Positions 54,355 to 63,924 are shown, counted from the first letter of the stretch. The stretch is 64,000 nucleotides of DNA from Snuella lapsa (GCF_039539345.1 NZ_BAABCY010000066.1:39459-103458); one strand, 5' to 3'. Notes: generated by a model not told the origin, from the letters alone. Translations and numbers: made by a program.

Positions 54355-54603
54355 ATGACCAATAATGATATTTTAAAGAAACTTCGAGTGGCCTTAAAGT
54401 TACGCGATGACGATATAATAAAAATTTTGGCTCTTGTAGACTTTAGAGTTTCCAAAAGTGAATTGGGCGCTTTTTTTAGACGAGAAGACCATCCTAAATA
54501 TGTAGAATGCGGTGATCAAATTTTACGTAATTTTTTAAATGGCCTTGTAATTCACCTTCGAGGGCCAATGCCACCAAAAGGAGAAAAAAAAACTCCTAAA
54601 TAA
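54355..54603 (+). CDS. DUF1456 (YehS-like) protein, single-domain form
   Basis: 82 residues from ATG 54355; an ATG at 54316 would add 13 residues with no family match (MQKNKYIVSKTKL). MTNNDILKKLRVALKLRDDDIIKILALVDFRVSKSELGAFFRREDHPKYVECGDQILRNFLNGLVIHLRGP matches the DUF1456 motif. YehS in E. coli has two such repeats in about 156 residues, so this protein is half length. Function is unknown. The stop codon lies in a terminator hairpin. Confidence 0.85.
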   Translation: MTNNDILKKLRVALKLRDDDIIKILALVDFRVSKSELGAFFRREDHPKYVECGDQILRNFLNGLVIHLRGPMPPKGEKKTPK

Positions 54604-54613
54604 AATTTAGGAG
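54593..54613. terminator. Terminator-like hairpin over the DUF1456 stop codon
   Basis: CTCCTAAAT / ATTTAGGAG, 9-bp perfect stem with AAA loop. The TAA stop is inside it. An A-run precedes it on the plus strand, which is a T-run on the minus strand, so it terminates best for the convergent gene at 54640-54984. Confidence 0.75.
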
Positions 54614-54639
54614 CTTAATTAAACATTGCTACTTATTTA

Positions 54640-54984
54640 CTATTTCCGCGCTTCGAACTTAACAGGTATAACGTATCTTTTTCCCTGTCTTACGCTTTTT
54701 GTTTTTATTTTACTGTAATTCAGATTGGACTTAATAAATTCTTCCAGTGCAAACAAATCTGAATCCACATTTAAAACTACTATCTCATTCTTTACGTTTA
54801 TAGTAAAATAGACTTTTGCCAATGCGTCTTCTTTAACTACCAAATTAGAACGTCCCAAAATCCTTTGTATTTCATTGGATATGGTCTCCACCTTTGGGGC
54901 TTCTTTTTTAGGATCGGTATGAGCAATGCTCAGGTTCGTACATACTAAAATTGCCAGTACTGTTAATAATTTAATTGTTTTCAT
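54640..54984 (-). CDS. Hypothetical secreted protein, 114 aa
   Basis: Signal peptide MKTIKLLTVLAILVCTNLSIA. The mature part (about 93 residues) is ISNEIQRILGRSNLVVKEDALAKVYFTINVKNEIVVLNVDSDLFALEEFIKSNLNYSKIK..., ending in YVIPVKFEARK. The pattern of a strand, helix and closing strand recalls the TonB C-terminal domain seen in small periplasmic flavobacterial proteins, but this is uncertain. It stands alone between convergent terminators. Confidence 0.78.
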   Translation of the reverse strand: MKTIKLLTVLAILVCTNLSIAHTDPKKEAPKVETISNEIQRILGRSNLVVKEDALAKVYFTINVKNEIVVLNVDSDLFALEEFIKSNLNYSKIKTKSVRQGKRYVIPVKFEARK

Positions 54985-55050
54985 AGTTTTTGTTTTATTA
55001 TTGTTTTTGTTATTCCTTTTAAATTACGATTCAAAACTATACAATAAAAA

Positions 55051-55073
55051 AGAGTAGTGCTTTACACTACTCT
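55051..55073 (-). terminator. Intrinsic terminator of sucC
   Basis: AGAGTAGTG/CACTACTCT stem with a 5-nt loop, followed by TTTTTT on the minus strand, about 50 bp after the sucC stop. Confidence 0.85.
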
Positions 55074-55120
55074 TAACAAAACTATATCTAAAAATTAATA
55101 AATTTTACTACATGTTAAGC

Positions 55121-56311
55121 CTAAGCTAACACCTGCTGTACTTTGTCTGCTGCTTCTTGGAATTCGGTAGCACTCAATACATCCAGTCCAGAATTATCTA
55201 TTAACTCTTTAGCAATATCTGCATTGGTACCTTGCAAACGTACAATAATAGGAACATTTATATCCCCCATATTTTTATAAGCATCTATAACTCCTTGTGC
55301 TACGCGGTCACAACGTACAATACCTCCAAAAATATTTATTAAGATAGCCTTAACAGCAGGATCTTTTAAAATGATTTTAAAAGCCGCTTCAACACGCGCA
55401 GCATCTGCTGTACCTCCTACATCTAAAAAGTTAGCTGGCTCTCCTCCTGCTTGTTTTATTAAATCCATGGTTGCCATTGCTAAACCTGCTCCATTGACCA
55501 TACATCCTACGTTACCATCTAAATCCACATAATTTAAACCAACTTCCTTAGCTTCAACCTCTATAGGGTTCTCCTCTCGCAAATCTCTTAAATCCGTATA
55601 ATCTTTATGTCTGTAAAGCGCATTATCATCAATAGTTACTTTAGCATCAACAGCCATTATTTTATCATCACTTGTCTTTAAAACTGGATTAATTTCAAAT
55701 AAAGACGCGTCAGATTTTACGTAAGCTGTGTAAAGACTGGTAACAAACTTTGTCATCTCCTTAAAAGCGGTTCCAGACAAACCAAGATTAAAAGCAACAC
55801 GTCTAGCTTGAAATGGCATAATACCAACAGCCGGGTCAATCTCTTCTGTAAATATTAAATGGGGAGTTTCTTCAGCAACCGTTTCAATATCCATTCCGCC
55901 TTCGGTAGAATACATAATCATATTACGACCAGTAGATCTGTTTAAAAGTACAGATATATAGAACTCACTCGTTTCACTATCTCCTGGATAATAAACATCT
56001 TCAGCGACTAAAACCTGGTGTACCTTTTTACCTTCGGCAGATGTTTGGGGTGTAATTAGGTTCATACCTATAATTTGACCTGCTATCTCTTCAACTTCCT
56101 GAAGGTTCTTGGCTAGCTTAACACCACCGCCTTTTCCACGTCCACCAGCATGAATCTGAGCTTTTATAACGTGCCAACCAGTACCTGTCTCTGCTGTTAA
56201 TTGTTTAGCAGCTGCTACTGCTTCCTGTGCATTTTGAGCAACAATACCTCGTTGGATACGCACTCCAAAACTACTTAATATTTCCTTACCTTGATATTCG
56301 TGTAAATTCAT
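55121..56311 (-). CDS. sucC: Succinyl-CoA synthetase beta subunit
   Basis: 396-residue ATP-grasp subunit of the TCA-cycle enzyme that makes ATP or GTP from succinyl-CoA. The start MNLHEYQGKEILSSFGV and the ATP-grasp core AQIHAGGRGKGGGVKLAKN are canonical. LFEINPVLKTSDDKIMAVDAKVTIDDNALYRH and NIFGGIVRCDRVAQGVI close the nucleotide and interface regions. sucD is not adjacent, as usual in this group. A box CAAATGTA (TACATTTG on the minus strand) lies at 56337-56344, 26 nt upstream. Confidence 0.96.
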   Translation of the reverse strand: MNLHEYQGKEILSSFGVRIQRGIVAQNAQEAVAAAKQLTAETGTGWHVIKAQIHAGGRGKGGGVKLAKNLQEVEEIAGQIIGMNLITPQTSAEGKKVHQVLVAEDVYYPGDSETSEFYISVLLNRSTGRNMIMYSTEGGMDIETVAEETPHLIFTEEIDPAVGIMPFQARRVAFNLGLSGTAFKEMTKFVTSLYTAYVKSDASLFEINPVLKTSDDKIMAVDAKVTIDDNALYRHKDYTDLRDLREENPIEVEAKEVGLNYVDLDGNVGCMVNGAGLAMATMDLIKQAGGEPANFLDVGGTADAARVEAAFKIILKDPAVKAILINIFGGIVRCDRVAQGVIDAYKNMGDINVPIIVRLQGTNADIAKELIDNSGLDVLSATEFQEAADKVQQVLA

Positions 56312-56336
56312 AATTTTCTTAATCGTTTATGAATGG

Positions 56337-56344
56337 CAAATGTA
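56337..56344 (-). promoter_or_regulatory. sucC promoter -7 box
   Basis: On the minus strand TACATTTG fits TAnnTTTG, 25 nt before the ATG. Confidence 0.5.
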
Positions 56345-56484
56345 AATAATAGCCATTAATTACACTAATATTTTATTCAAGAATCCGTAACTAACTACTT
56401 CAGCCCATAGGCGTGTTATATAATTAACAAAATGTTTAATTTGTATAAATTTTGTTTATTTATTTTTTATTAAAGCTAAAGAAA

Positions 56485-56492
56485 TATCTTTG
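56485..56492 (+). promoter_or_regulatory. lysA promoter -7 box (decides the start)
   Basis: TATCTTTG fits TAnnTTTG and lies 16 nt before ATG 56509. It falls inside the longer ORF that opens at 56452, so that longer start would be upstream of its own promoter. Confidence 0.6.
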
Positions 56493-56508
56493 CAAAAAAA
56501 TAGAACAT

Positions 56509-57747
56509 ATGACTAATGATCAATTGCTAAAAATAGCACAAGATTATGGAAGCCCTGTTTATGTGTATGATGCCGATAAGATCGCTGCTCAATACAAACG
56601 GTTAACCAATGCTTTTAAAGGTGTTAATACCCTAAAAATTAATTATGCAGTAAAGGCTTTGTCTAATATATCTATATTAAAATTCCTTAGTACACTGGGA
56701 TCTGGTATAGATACTGTTTCTATTCAAGAAATTAATCTGGGATTGGCTGCTGGTTATTTACCCGAACAAATAATCTTTACTCCTAATGGTGTATCGCTAA
56801 ACGAAATCGAAACCGCTGCCAAATTAGGCGTTCAGATAAACATCGACAACTTATCTATATTGGAACAATTTGGAACCAAACATCCAGATATTCCCGTATG
56901 CATCAGAATAAACCCGCATATTATGGCAGGTGGTAATAGTAAAATTTCTGTTGGACATATAGATTCTAAGTTTGGCATTTCAATCCATCAGATTCCACAC
57001 CTATTGAGAATTATAGAAAACACAAAAATGACTATTAACGGTATACACATGCATACAGGCAGTGATATCTTGGACATTGATGTGTTTTTATATGCTAGTG
57101 AAATTCTGTTTGAAACTGCAAAGTCATTTAAAAACCTTGAATTTATCGATTTTGGTTCTGGTTTTAAAGTACCTTACAAGGATGGTGATATAGAGACCAA
57201 CATTGAAGAGTTAGGAAAAAAATTGACTACAAAGTTTAATGCCTTTTGTAAAGAATATGGCAAGGATCTAACCCTAGCTTTCGAACCAGGTAAATTTTTA
57301 GTTAGCGAAGCGGGCAGTTTCTTAACACAGGTAAATGCTGTAAAACAAACAACCTCCACCGTATTTGCGCAGGTCGACTCTGGGTTCAACCATTTAATAA
57401 GACCCATGTTCTATGGCTCACATCACGATATAATTAATATATCGAACCCTAAAGGAAGAGAACGCTTTTATACTGTAGTAGGATATATATGTGAAACAGA
57501 TACTTTTGGCAATAACCGTCGTATCAATGAAATCACAGAAGGAGATATTTTACGCTTTAAAAATGCAGGTGCTTACTGTTTTTCAATGGCCAGCAATTAT
57601 AACTCCCGATTCCGTCCTGCCGAAGTGCTGTGGTACAATGGTGCTGCCCATTTAATAAGAAAAAGAGAAACCTTTGATGATATTATAAAAAATCAAGTAG
57701 AAGTTGATTTTAGCAACTCTAAAAAAGAAGCTGTTTTAACTAAATAA
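56509..57747 (+). CDS. lysA: Diaminopimelate decarboxylase
   Basis: 412 residues from ATG 56509 (MTNDQLLKIAQDYGSPVYVYDAD). A start at 56452 would add 19 residues of unlikely sequence and lies upstream of the promoter. PLP alanine-racemase-like barrel with the Schiff-base lysine in INYAVKALSNISIL, the HIGSD-like GIHMHTGSDIL and DFGSGFKVPY, and the Cys-containing YICETDTFG near the C-terminal active site. It decarboxylates meso-diaminopimelate to lysine and completes the dapD pathway. Confidence 0.95.
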   Translation: MTNDQLLKIAQDYGSPVYVYDADKIAAQYKRLTNAFKGVNTLKINYAVKALSNISILKFLSTLGSGIDTVSIQEINLGLAAGYLPEQIIFTPNGVSLNEIETAAKLGVQINIDNLSILEQFGTKHPDIPVCIRINPHIMAGGNSKISVGHIDSKFGISIHQIPHLLRIIENTKMTINGIHMHTGSDILDIDVFLYASEILFETAKSFKNLEFIDFGSGFKVPYKDGDIETNIEELGKKLTTKFNAFCKEYGKDLTLAFEPGKFLVSEAGSFLTQVNAVKQTTSTVFAQVDSGFNHLIRPMFYGSHHDIINISNPKGRERFYTVVGYICETDTFGNNRRINEITEGDILRFKNAGAYCFSMASNYNSRFRPAEVLWYNGAAHLIRKRETFDDIIKNQVEVDFSNSKKEAVLTK

Positions 57748-57769
57748 ACCATTGTATTAAATCTTAGTT

Positions 57770-57808
57770 AAAAAAGTTCAGCATGTATTTGTTGAACTTT
57801 TTTTTTTA
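57770..57808 (+). terminator. Intrinsic terminator of lysA
   Basis: AAAAAAGTTCA / TGAACTTTTTT stem with a 12-nt loop and a long T run. Confidence 0.85.
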
Positions 57809-58092
57809 TAAAAACAATGGCTTTCTTAACTTTAAAATATTATTTGCTTAAATATTAGTTTTTTTATAAATTCACAAAACCATCCCCTGAATCTTGTTTT
57901 AAAAATGTAATTCTATCAAAAGACAAGATATGCCATATATAACTTCAGGATTACCCAGCCGATCAAATACATTTAACAGAAGTTATTATTCAGAAACCTT
58001 ATATCACCCTAACTGTATTCCTTATTATTGAACTAGTTCCAAACAACAATAAAACTATTGACCTTTACTATATACTAACCAAAATAACCAAC
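57809..58092. other. Intergenic region before the SGNH-like gene
   Basis: About 280 AT-rich bases after the lysA terminator. No ORF, hairpin or exact promoter box was noticed. Confidence 0.5.
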
Positions 58093-59130
58093 ATGCAGCT
58101 AAAACAATCTTTACTTATTGCCGTTGCAATAAGTATAATTAGTATAATCTCGTGGGAACTCTATTGGCGCTCACAAGGTTATCATCCTACCCTTAATGAC
58201 GAAAAAGCACTTTGGGCCATAACAAGATCAAAAGTTGAAGATGCCACAAAAGAAGACGTCATTATCCTAGGCTCATCTAGAGCCTACTTTGACATTCAGG
58301 TCGATGAATGGGAAAAATTAACAGGAAAACAGCCCCTACAATTGGCTTCAACAGGTTCGTCTCCATTACCAACCTTTCACGACATTGTAAATAATACAAG
58401 CTTTAATGGCACTATTATAATAGGAGTAACACCTGGGTTGTTCTTTTCTACGACCTACCCTCAAGCTTTTCCATGGCAAAGACCACAATCCAAAGTAGAT
58501 TTTTATGAAAACAGAACCTATGCACAACGCCTAAACTATCGACTGTCTGTCCCTTTACAAAAAAATCTTGTATTGATGTCGGCCGACGAAGAAGAATGGT
58601 CGGATGATATTGACTTGAAATCATTACTAAAAGGCATACAGATGGGGCACAGAAGCGCTGACCCCATAATGCCTCCCTTTTATAATTTTGGAGATGTATC
58701 CCTTCCCAGAAATATTAAAATGATGGAACGTACCGTTACAGATACTGCATTTGCCAACAGTATTATTAAAGTGTGGCATTTTTTTGGAAAAGGAGCGCCT
58801 CCACCTGATAAAAAATCAACTATGGCGTTTTTCATGAAAGATTTAAAACGCTTTAAAGAAAAAAATGGCACCGTTGTGTTGGTTAGATGCCCTTCTAGTG
58901 GTGGAGTAAGAATGGGAGAAAATATGGGGTTGCCCAAAGCCGATTTCTGGGACGATCTGGTAAGTCAAGCAAATGTCAAAACCTATCACTTTGAAGATCT
59001 TGAACAATTTAAACATTTAAAATGCCCTGAAGAGTCGCATTTATCTGCTAAAGATGCTCAATATTTCACTAGAGAACTGGCAAAAATCATGCTTAACGAA
59101 GGTATTGTCCCTAATTCTAAATCCAATTAA
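58093..59130 (+). CDS. SGNH-like protein of an O-acetylation pair
   Basis: 345 residues with one N-terminal membrane anchor (SLLIAVAISIISIISWELYW), so the rest lies in the periplasm. DVIILGSSRAYFDIQVDEWEKL carries the GSSR form of an SGNH nucleophile motif, and LASTGSSPLPTFHDIV follows. A later HLSAKDAQYF suggests the His/Asp end of the fold (CPEESHLSAKDA). Such proteins act with MBOAT acyltransferases to O-acetylate surface polysaccharides, as in AlgX/DltD systems. The MBOAT gene starts 2 bp after the stop. The polymer modified is unknown. Confidence 0.85.
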   Translation: MQLKQSLLIAVAISIISIISWELYWRSQGYHPTLNDEKALWAITRSKVEDATKEDVIILGSSRAYFDIQVDEWEKLTGKQPLQLASTGSSPLPTFHDIVNNTSFNGTIIIGVTPGLFFSTTYPQAFPWQRPQSKVDFYENRTYAQRLNYRLSVPLQKNLVLMSADEEEWSDDIDLKSLLKGIQMGHRSADPIMPPFYNFGDVSLPRNIKMMERTVTDTAFANSIIKVWHFFGKGAPPPDKKSTMAFFMKDLKRFKEKNGTVVLVRCPSSGGVRMGENMGLPKADFWDDLVSQANVKTYHFEDLEQFKHLKCPEESHLSAKDAQYFTRELAKIMLNEGIVPNSKSN

Positions 59131-59132
59131 GT

Positions 59133-60548
59133 ATGTTATTCAATTCATTAAGTTTTTTAGTTTTTTTAATCTTAGTATTAATTCTTTATTATACTAAGCT
59201 GTTTAGTTGGACTAATAAAAAGCGTATGCTTTTATTAGCTAGTTATGTCTTCTATGGTTTATGGAATCCTCCCTTAGTAATCTTACTTTGGATCTCAACG
59301 TTTGTTGACTGGTCTGCTGGAAAAAAATTGGCTATAGAAGATGATGAACGTAAAAGAAAAGCTTGGCTCATTTTAAGTATGGTAGTTAACCTAGGATTTC
59401 TAGCATTTTTTAAATATCGCGATTTTCTTTTGGATAATTTTACAACAGTTGTTAATTCATATGGTTATGGTTATCAATCGAAACCTATGGATATTATTTT
59501 ACCCATGGGAATTTCGTTCTACACGTTTCAAACCATGTCTTACACTATAGATATGTACAAAAGACAAACAGAACGAGCCAAAACATTTCTAGACTTTGCA
59601 CTATATGTAACATTCTTTCCACAATTAGTAGCCGGGCCTATTGTAAGGGCTAAAGATTTAATATCCCAATTTTATGAAGAAAAAAAAGCCACCACCAACC
59701 AGTTTATTTGGGGGGTGTTTCTTTTAACAATTGGCTTATTTCAAAAAATAGTATTAGCTGACACCTTCTTATCCGGAACCGCCGATACTGTTTTTGGTTC
59801 AGATAAACTATTGCATGGCTTAGATGCTTGGATAGGCACCATAGCATTTTCAGGACAAATATTTTTTGATTTTGCGGGGTATTCAACCTGCGCTATTGGT
59901 ATTGCACTTATGCTCGGTATTATTTTGCCCGACAATTTCAGGTATCCTTATGCTTCTCTAGGGTTTTCGGATCTTTGGAGCAGATGGCATATATCTCTGT
60001 CTTCTTGGTTAAAAGATTATTTATACATACCCCTTGGCGGTAATCGTCATGGCATAATAAGAATGTATGTCGCATTAATGGTTACAATGCTTTTAGGAGG
60101 TTTGTGGCACGGTGCTGCCTGGACTTTTATTGTTTGGGGAGGCTTGCATGGCATTTATTTAATACTGGAAAAACTTCAAAAACGTTATGTGCCATTCAAA
60201 ATAACAGCATGGAATGGAATACCCTTAGCGTTTTTAACGTTTAGTTGTATAAACATTACTTGGGTGTTTTTTAGAGCTCGTAAATTTGACACAGCTTGGA
60301 ACATGATCAAGTCCATGTTTTATGCGCAAACCGAAGGAGCAAAAATCCTAGATACTTTTACTATTGTAAAAGTGAGTGTCTTAATAGCCATCCTGTTTTT
60401 ATGCCATTGGTTTATGAGAGATACAAGCATGAAAGACGTTTCGTTAAAAACAAAGCCTTGGGTATTAGGTGTTTTTTGGGGCATTATGGTTTTTCTTATT
60501 GTAATTGCTCAAGGTAGTGGTGAACAATTTATTTATTTTCAATTTTAA
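59133..60548 (+). CDS. MBOAT-family O-acyltransferase (AlgI-like)
   Basis: 471-residue membrane enzyme with about 10-11 helices. Typical motifs are MLFNSLSFLVFLILVLILYY at the start, LPMGISFYTFQTMSYTIDMYKRQ, FPQLVAGPIVRAKDL, LGFSDLWSRWHISLSSWLKDYLYIPLGGNRHG and the catalytic histidine in LGGLWHGAAWTFIVWGGLHG. AlgI-type members pass an acetyl group across the membrane. It is coupled to the preceding SGNH-like gene. No alginate or cellulose genes are nearby, so the acceptor could be any envelope glycan. Confidence 0.94.
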   Translation: MLFNSLSFLVFLILVLILYYTKLFSWTNKKRMLLLASYVFYGLWNPPLVILLWISTFVDWSAGKKLAIEDDERKRKAWLILSMVVNLGFLAFFKYRDFLLDNFTTVVNSYGYGYQSKPMDIILPMGISFYTFQTMSYTIDMYKRQTERAKTFLDFALYVTFFPQLVAGPIVRAKDLISQFYEEKKATTNQFIWGVFLLTIGLFQKIVLADTFLSGTADTVFGSDKLLHGLDAWIGTIAFSGQIFFDFAGYSTCAIGIALMLGIILPDNFRYPYASLGFSDLWSRWHISLSSWLKDYLYIPLGGNRHGIIRMYVALMVTMLLGGLWHGAAWTFIVWGGLHGIYLILEKLQKRYVPFKITAWNGIPLAFLTFSCINITWVFFRARKFDTAWNMIKSMFYAQTEGAKILDTFTIVKVSVLIAILFLCHWFMRDTSMKDVSLKTKPWVLGVFWGIMVFLIVIAQGSGEQFIYFQF

Positions 60549-60702
60549 TCGCGACCAATAGGAAATTTAAAAATCAATTAATGATCCTATAGATTCAACA
60601 AAATTGAGGATCCATGCATATTTTAGATGGTGCGGTTATACTCGCTAAGTCATTGAATCAGTACTTTGTCTCTTTCGAGTTATTAAAAGTTATATATTAA
60701 CT

Positions 60703-62007
60703 ATGCCACAAAATAGTGAAAAATTAAAAAGACAGGTTGGTGTTTTAGGCTTGTCGGCTAACATTATCAATATCATAATCGGTTCCGGTATTTTTGTCAT
60801 ACCTGCCATAATAGCTTCTTATATGGGAGCATCTAGTATAATGGCATACCTGTTTTGTGGTCTTCTAATAACACTTGTAATGCTTTGCTTTGCAGAAGCT
60901 GGCAGTAAAATAAATAATACGGGAGGCCCCTATACGTACATTGAAACAGCCTTTGGTGACTATGCTGGATTTGTGGGCGGCTGTTTTGCAGTTGGAAGTA
61001 ACTTATTTGCCGATGCAGCTGTTTCAAATGCCTTAGTTAATATTATGGCATCTACGTATCCTATCTTTGAGAATCAAGGACTGCGGTTAACTTTCCTTTT
61101 TATTCTCTTTTATGGGTTAGCTTACATAAATGTAATAGGCATAAAAAAAGGAATAGGACTGGTAAAGTTTAACACTATTATTAAACTTCTTCCATTATTT
61201 GTTCTTATAATCTTTGGTTTCAAAGCAATTTCCCCAAGCAATTTGGTTATTCATGATTATCCGAGTATAAAAACGCTGGGGGAAACATCGTTAATCCTCT
61301 TTTTTGCTTTCCAAGGATGTGAAACCGGTATAATTGTTGGTGGCGAAATTACCAATCCCAAACGTACCGTTCCTAAGGCAATATTAATAAGTATTGCTAC
61401 TGTTTTGATAATCTATATTTCAATACAAACTGTAGCCCAAGGTGTATTGGGAGATGTATTTCCTAATTTTGAAGCAGCCCCACTAGCCGAAACAGCTAAA
61501 GTTGCATTAGGCGTTTTTGGCTATGTACTTTTAACAGTTGGTGCTTTCATTTCTATGTTTGGCTATATGAGTGGCACTTTACTTAACAGTCCCAGAATAT
61601 TATATGCGCTTTCTAGAGACCATGTTATACCTATTAAACCTTTAGCTAAAATCCATAAATCATACACAACCCCTCACATAGCTATTATTAGCTACGCAAC
61701 AATTGGCTTGATTTTAGCTGTAACCGGTAGCTTTAAGCAATTGGCAATTATAGCCAGTAGCTCTATGTTAATACTGTATTTAGGTGTGGTTGTTTCTGTA
61801 ATCAAACTAAGAAAATCTCATGAAACACAACCAGAAGAATTCAAAATCCCTGGAGGCTGGACTGTACCTGTTCTTTCAATATTAATTATAATCTATTTTC
61901 TATCAAACCTTCCTTTAAACGAACTTATTGGGACTGGCAGTGTTTTTATCGTCCTCTCTTTTATATATCTACTTATTAGACTACTTAAAAAAAATCATGG
62001 CAATTAA
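60703..62007 (+). CDS. APC-family amino acid permease
   Basis: 434-residue transporter with about 12 helices. The first helix has the broken-helix motif IINIIIGSGIFVIPAIIASYMG. FCGLLITLVMLCFAEAGSKINNTGGPYTYIETAFGDYAGFVGG and FFAFQGCETGIIVGGEITNPKRTVPKAI match the amino acid-polyamine-organocation family. The substrate is not evident. It is transcribed alone. The 154-bp gap before it holds no clear promoter box. Confidence 0.93.
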   Translation: MPQNSEKLKRQVGVLGLSANIINIIIGSGIFVIPAIIASYMGASSIMAYLFCGLLITLVMLCFAEAGSKINNTGGPYTYIETAFGDYAGFVGGCFAVGSNLFADAAVSNALVNIMASTYPIFENQGLRLTFLFILFYGLAYINVIGIKKGIGLVKFNTIIKLLPLFVLIIFGFKAISPSNLVIHDYPSIKTLGETSLILFFAFQGCETGIIVGGEITNPKRTVPKAILISIATVLIIYISIQTVAQGVLGDVFPNFEAAPLAETAKVALGVFGYVLLTVGAFISMFGYMSGTLLNSPRILYALSRDHVIPIKPLAKIHKSYTTPHIAIISYATIGLILAVTGSFKQLAIIASSSMLILYLGVVVSVIKLRKSHETQPEEFKIPGGWTVPVLSILIIIYFLSNLPLNELIGTGSVFIVLSFIYLLIRLLKKNHGN

Positions 62008-62330
62008 AAAGTTTGACTAAAAACCATTTTGCTTTTAGACAAAAAAGATTTAGGCTAACTAATTTTCAATGCGTACATCATCTTTGCTCTGGCAGTGAAG
62101 CGATCTGGCCTTAAAAGATTAGTTGCCCAGTAAACTACCTCGGAGTATTTAAACCTCGATTATCGAGTAAATCTTAATTATAAAAATGTACAATGCTTAT
62201 GTTGGACATTTTTTTAGCTCAACAGTTAAGCTTATCTACCCAGAAACACTTAAGTGGGTATTTAATGCTTACAGCATGCTTTCGTTATTATTTTATATAT
62301 TAGGGTTTCCAATAATATAGAATACGGCAC
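62008..62330. other. Intergenic region before the PD40 protein gene
   Basis: 323 bp. It contains a small palindrome CTCGA/TCGAG near 62155 and a terminator-like AAAATGT...ACATTTTTTT around 62183-62214. No ORF. Confidence 0.5.
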
Positions 62331-63272
62331 ATGCTAAAAATACCTGCTTTAAGAACAGCAACACTTCTCCTCGCTTTTATTTTTAAAGTTTATCTTGGAT
62401 TTTGTCAGGATCTAGGCTATAAAGAAGAGCAATTAACAAATACGAGTGCCGACAACAGATACGCCAGTTATAACAAAACGGGCAAAAAGATTGTCTTTGA
62501 ATCAAATCGTGATGGTCGTTGGCAGATATACACTATGGACGTTAAAGGCAATCACCAAAAGCCCTTATTTAAAAGTAGTTTTAATGACAGACGCCCAACT
62601 TGGCACCCTTACAAGGACATTGTATTATTTGAATCCGACAGAAATGGCGCAACCGAAATATTCACCTACGATCTGGAAACGAACACAATAAAAAAGGTTC
62701 CTATTGCCTTAGATGGCAATAAATCTTTTGCTAGATTTGCTCCCAATGGCGTACAAGTAATTTTTAGTCATCAGGCCAAAAATGACATTGTTGATATTTA
62801 TATGTGCTCCAATAAAGGCAAACGATTAAAAAAGGTTATAGCCGACAAACATATCAATTTATACCCCCACTTTTCGCCAAGAGGTGACAATGTTATCTAT
62901 TATTCAAACAAAAATACGCAGGGAGAAAGTAACATTATCTATTCTTATAATATCATAACTGAAGATAGAAACAGGTTAAGCTACTTTAAAGATCATAGCG
63001 AATTTCCAAACTGGTCCAATAGCCACGGACGTAGAGTAACTTTCTCCGCTAAAGTAGATGACATGCAACATTCGGAAATATTTATAATGCGTAATGATGC
63101 CAAACGCAAAATCCAAATCACTTACAATGACGTTGAGGATATTCTCCCCACGTGGTCACCAAACGATATTAACCTATTGATAACTGGCTACAGAAATGGG
63201 TATTACCAGATTTGTAGAATTCTATTAAAAGAACCACTAGATCCAAACAACAGGGTTTTAGATTACAAGTAA
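62331..63272 (+). CDS. TolB-like PD40 beta-propeller secreted protein
   Basis: 313 residues. Signal peptide up to about residue 25 (LKIPALRTATLLLAFIFKVYLGFCQ). Five to six WD40-like/PD40 blades follow: NRYASYNKTGKKIVFESNRDGRWQIYTMDVKG, DRRPTWHPYKDIVLFESDRNGATEIFTYDLE, SFARFAPNGVQVIFSHQ, LYPHFSPRGDNVIYYSNKN, FPNWSNSHGRRVTFSAK and DILPTWSPNDINLLITGYRNG. It is likely a periplasmic or secreted propeller without a separate catalytic domain. TolB proper is longer and needs an N-terminal domain that is absent here. Confidence 0.9.
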   Translation: MLKIPALRTATLLLAFIFKVYLGFCQDLGYKEEQLTNTSADNRYASYNKTGKKIVFESNRDGRWQIYTMDVKGNHQKPLFKSSFNDRRPTWHPYKDIVLFESDRNGATEIFTYDLETNTIKKVPIALDGNKSFARFAPNGVQVIFSHQAKNDIVDIYMCSNKGKRLKKVIADKHINLYPHFSPRGDNVIYYSNKNTQGESNIIYSYNIITEDRNRLSYFKDHSEFPNWSNSHGRRVTFSAKVDDMQHSEIFIMRNDAKRKIQITYNDVEDILPTWSPNDINLLITGYRNGYYQICRILLKEPLDPNNRVLDYK

Positions 63273-63299
63273 TCCCCTCTAAGAACAAGCCTTGGAGTT

Positions 63300-63878
63300 T
63301 TATTCCCTAAGCTTACCTGTAAAAACGTTAGCTTTCGAATTAAAAGGGTTTCCAGAAGCACGTCTTAACAAAACTACTTGGCCACAATGCCAAACAGCAT
63401 CTTCTATAGGTCCGTTTATTCCATTCCAAAACGGAAACTCACGCTTACCAAATTTTATTGTATACATGGAAATATCTGATGAAACTCTAAAAATATCTGC
63501 GGCTACTTTAATATTTTCTAAGGTCTTTTTTCGCTTCTGTTCAAAACTCATTTCCTTATCATCATTCTTAGCATTAACCTTTTGCAATGCTGCATTAAGG
63601 ATTACATTACTTAAATCGTAAATATGGTCTATAGTTTCTGCTGTTGTCCGCCCCGAATCACTTGGCTTATAGGCTAAATCTTCAGCACGTAACCCTTCAG
63701 TGGCCCAATAATATCTATAACCCAAACCATCAACAACCCTAGCGGCAACAGTACCTGCAGTATATGTCTCGGGATATTCTGGGATTTCATAATATGGTAA
63801 CGCTTCTTTTGACATGTCTTGTGCTGTTAATTGATTAAAAAAAAGCAAAGGGAGAACGAAAAAGGCTAACTGTTTCAT
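63300..63878 (-). CDS. Secreted DinB-superfamily protein
   Basis: 192 residues. Signal peptide MKQLAFFVLPLLFFNQLTAQ, followed by a four-helix DinB-like domain: VARVVDGLGYRYYWATEGLRAEDLAYKPSDSGRTTAETIDHIYDLSNVILNAAL and FPFWNGINGPIEDAVWHCGQVVLLRRASGNPF. The His residues in TIDHIYDLS and VWHCGQVV are the usual DinB metal ligands. Most DinB proteins are cytosolic thiol transferases or of unknown function; the signal peptide makes this one a probable periplasmic member. It is convergent with the PD40 gene. Confidence 0.88.
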   Translation of the reverse strand: MKQLAFFVLPLLFFNQLTAQDMSKEALPYYEIPEYPETYTAGTVAARVVDGLGYRYYWATEGLRAEDLAYKPSDSGRTTAETIDHIYDLSNVILNAALQKVNAKNDDKEMSFEQKRKKTLENIKVAADIFRVSSDISMYTIKFGKREFPFWNGINGPIEDAVWHCGQVVLLRRASGNPFNSKANVFTGKLRE

Positions 63879-63924
63879 ACGTTTAAAATTTTGTGTATCT
63901 ATTAATGACGCTAAATTTTGTTAT

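Noticed and set aside
56452..56508. N-terminal extension of lysA
   Set aside because: It would start upstream of the promoter box and adds a sequence foreign to the family.
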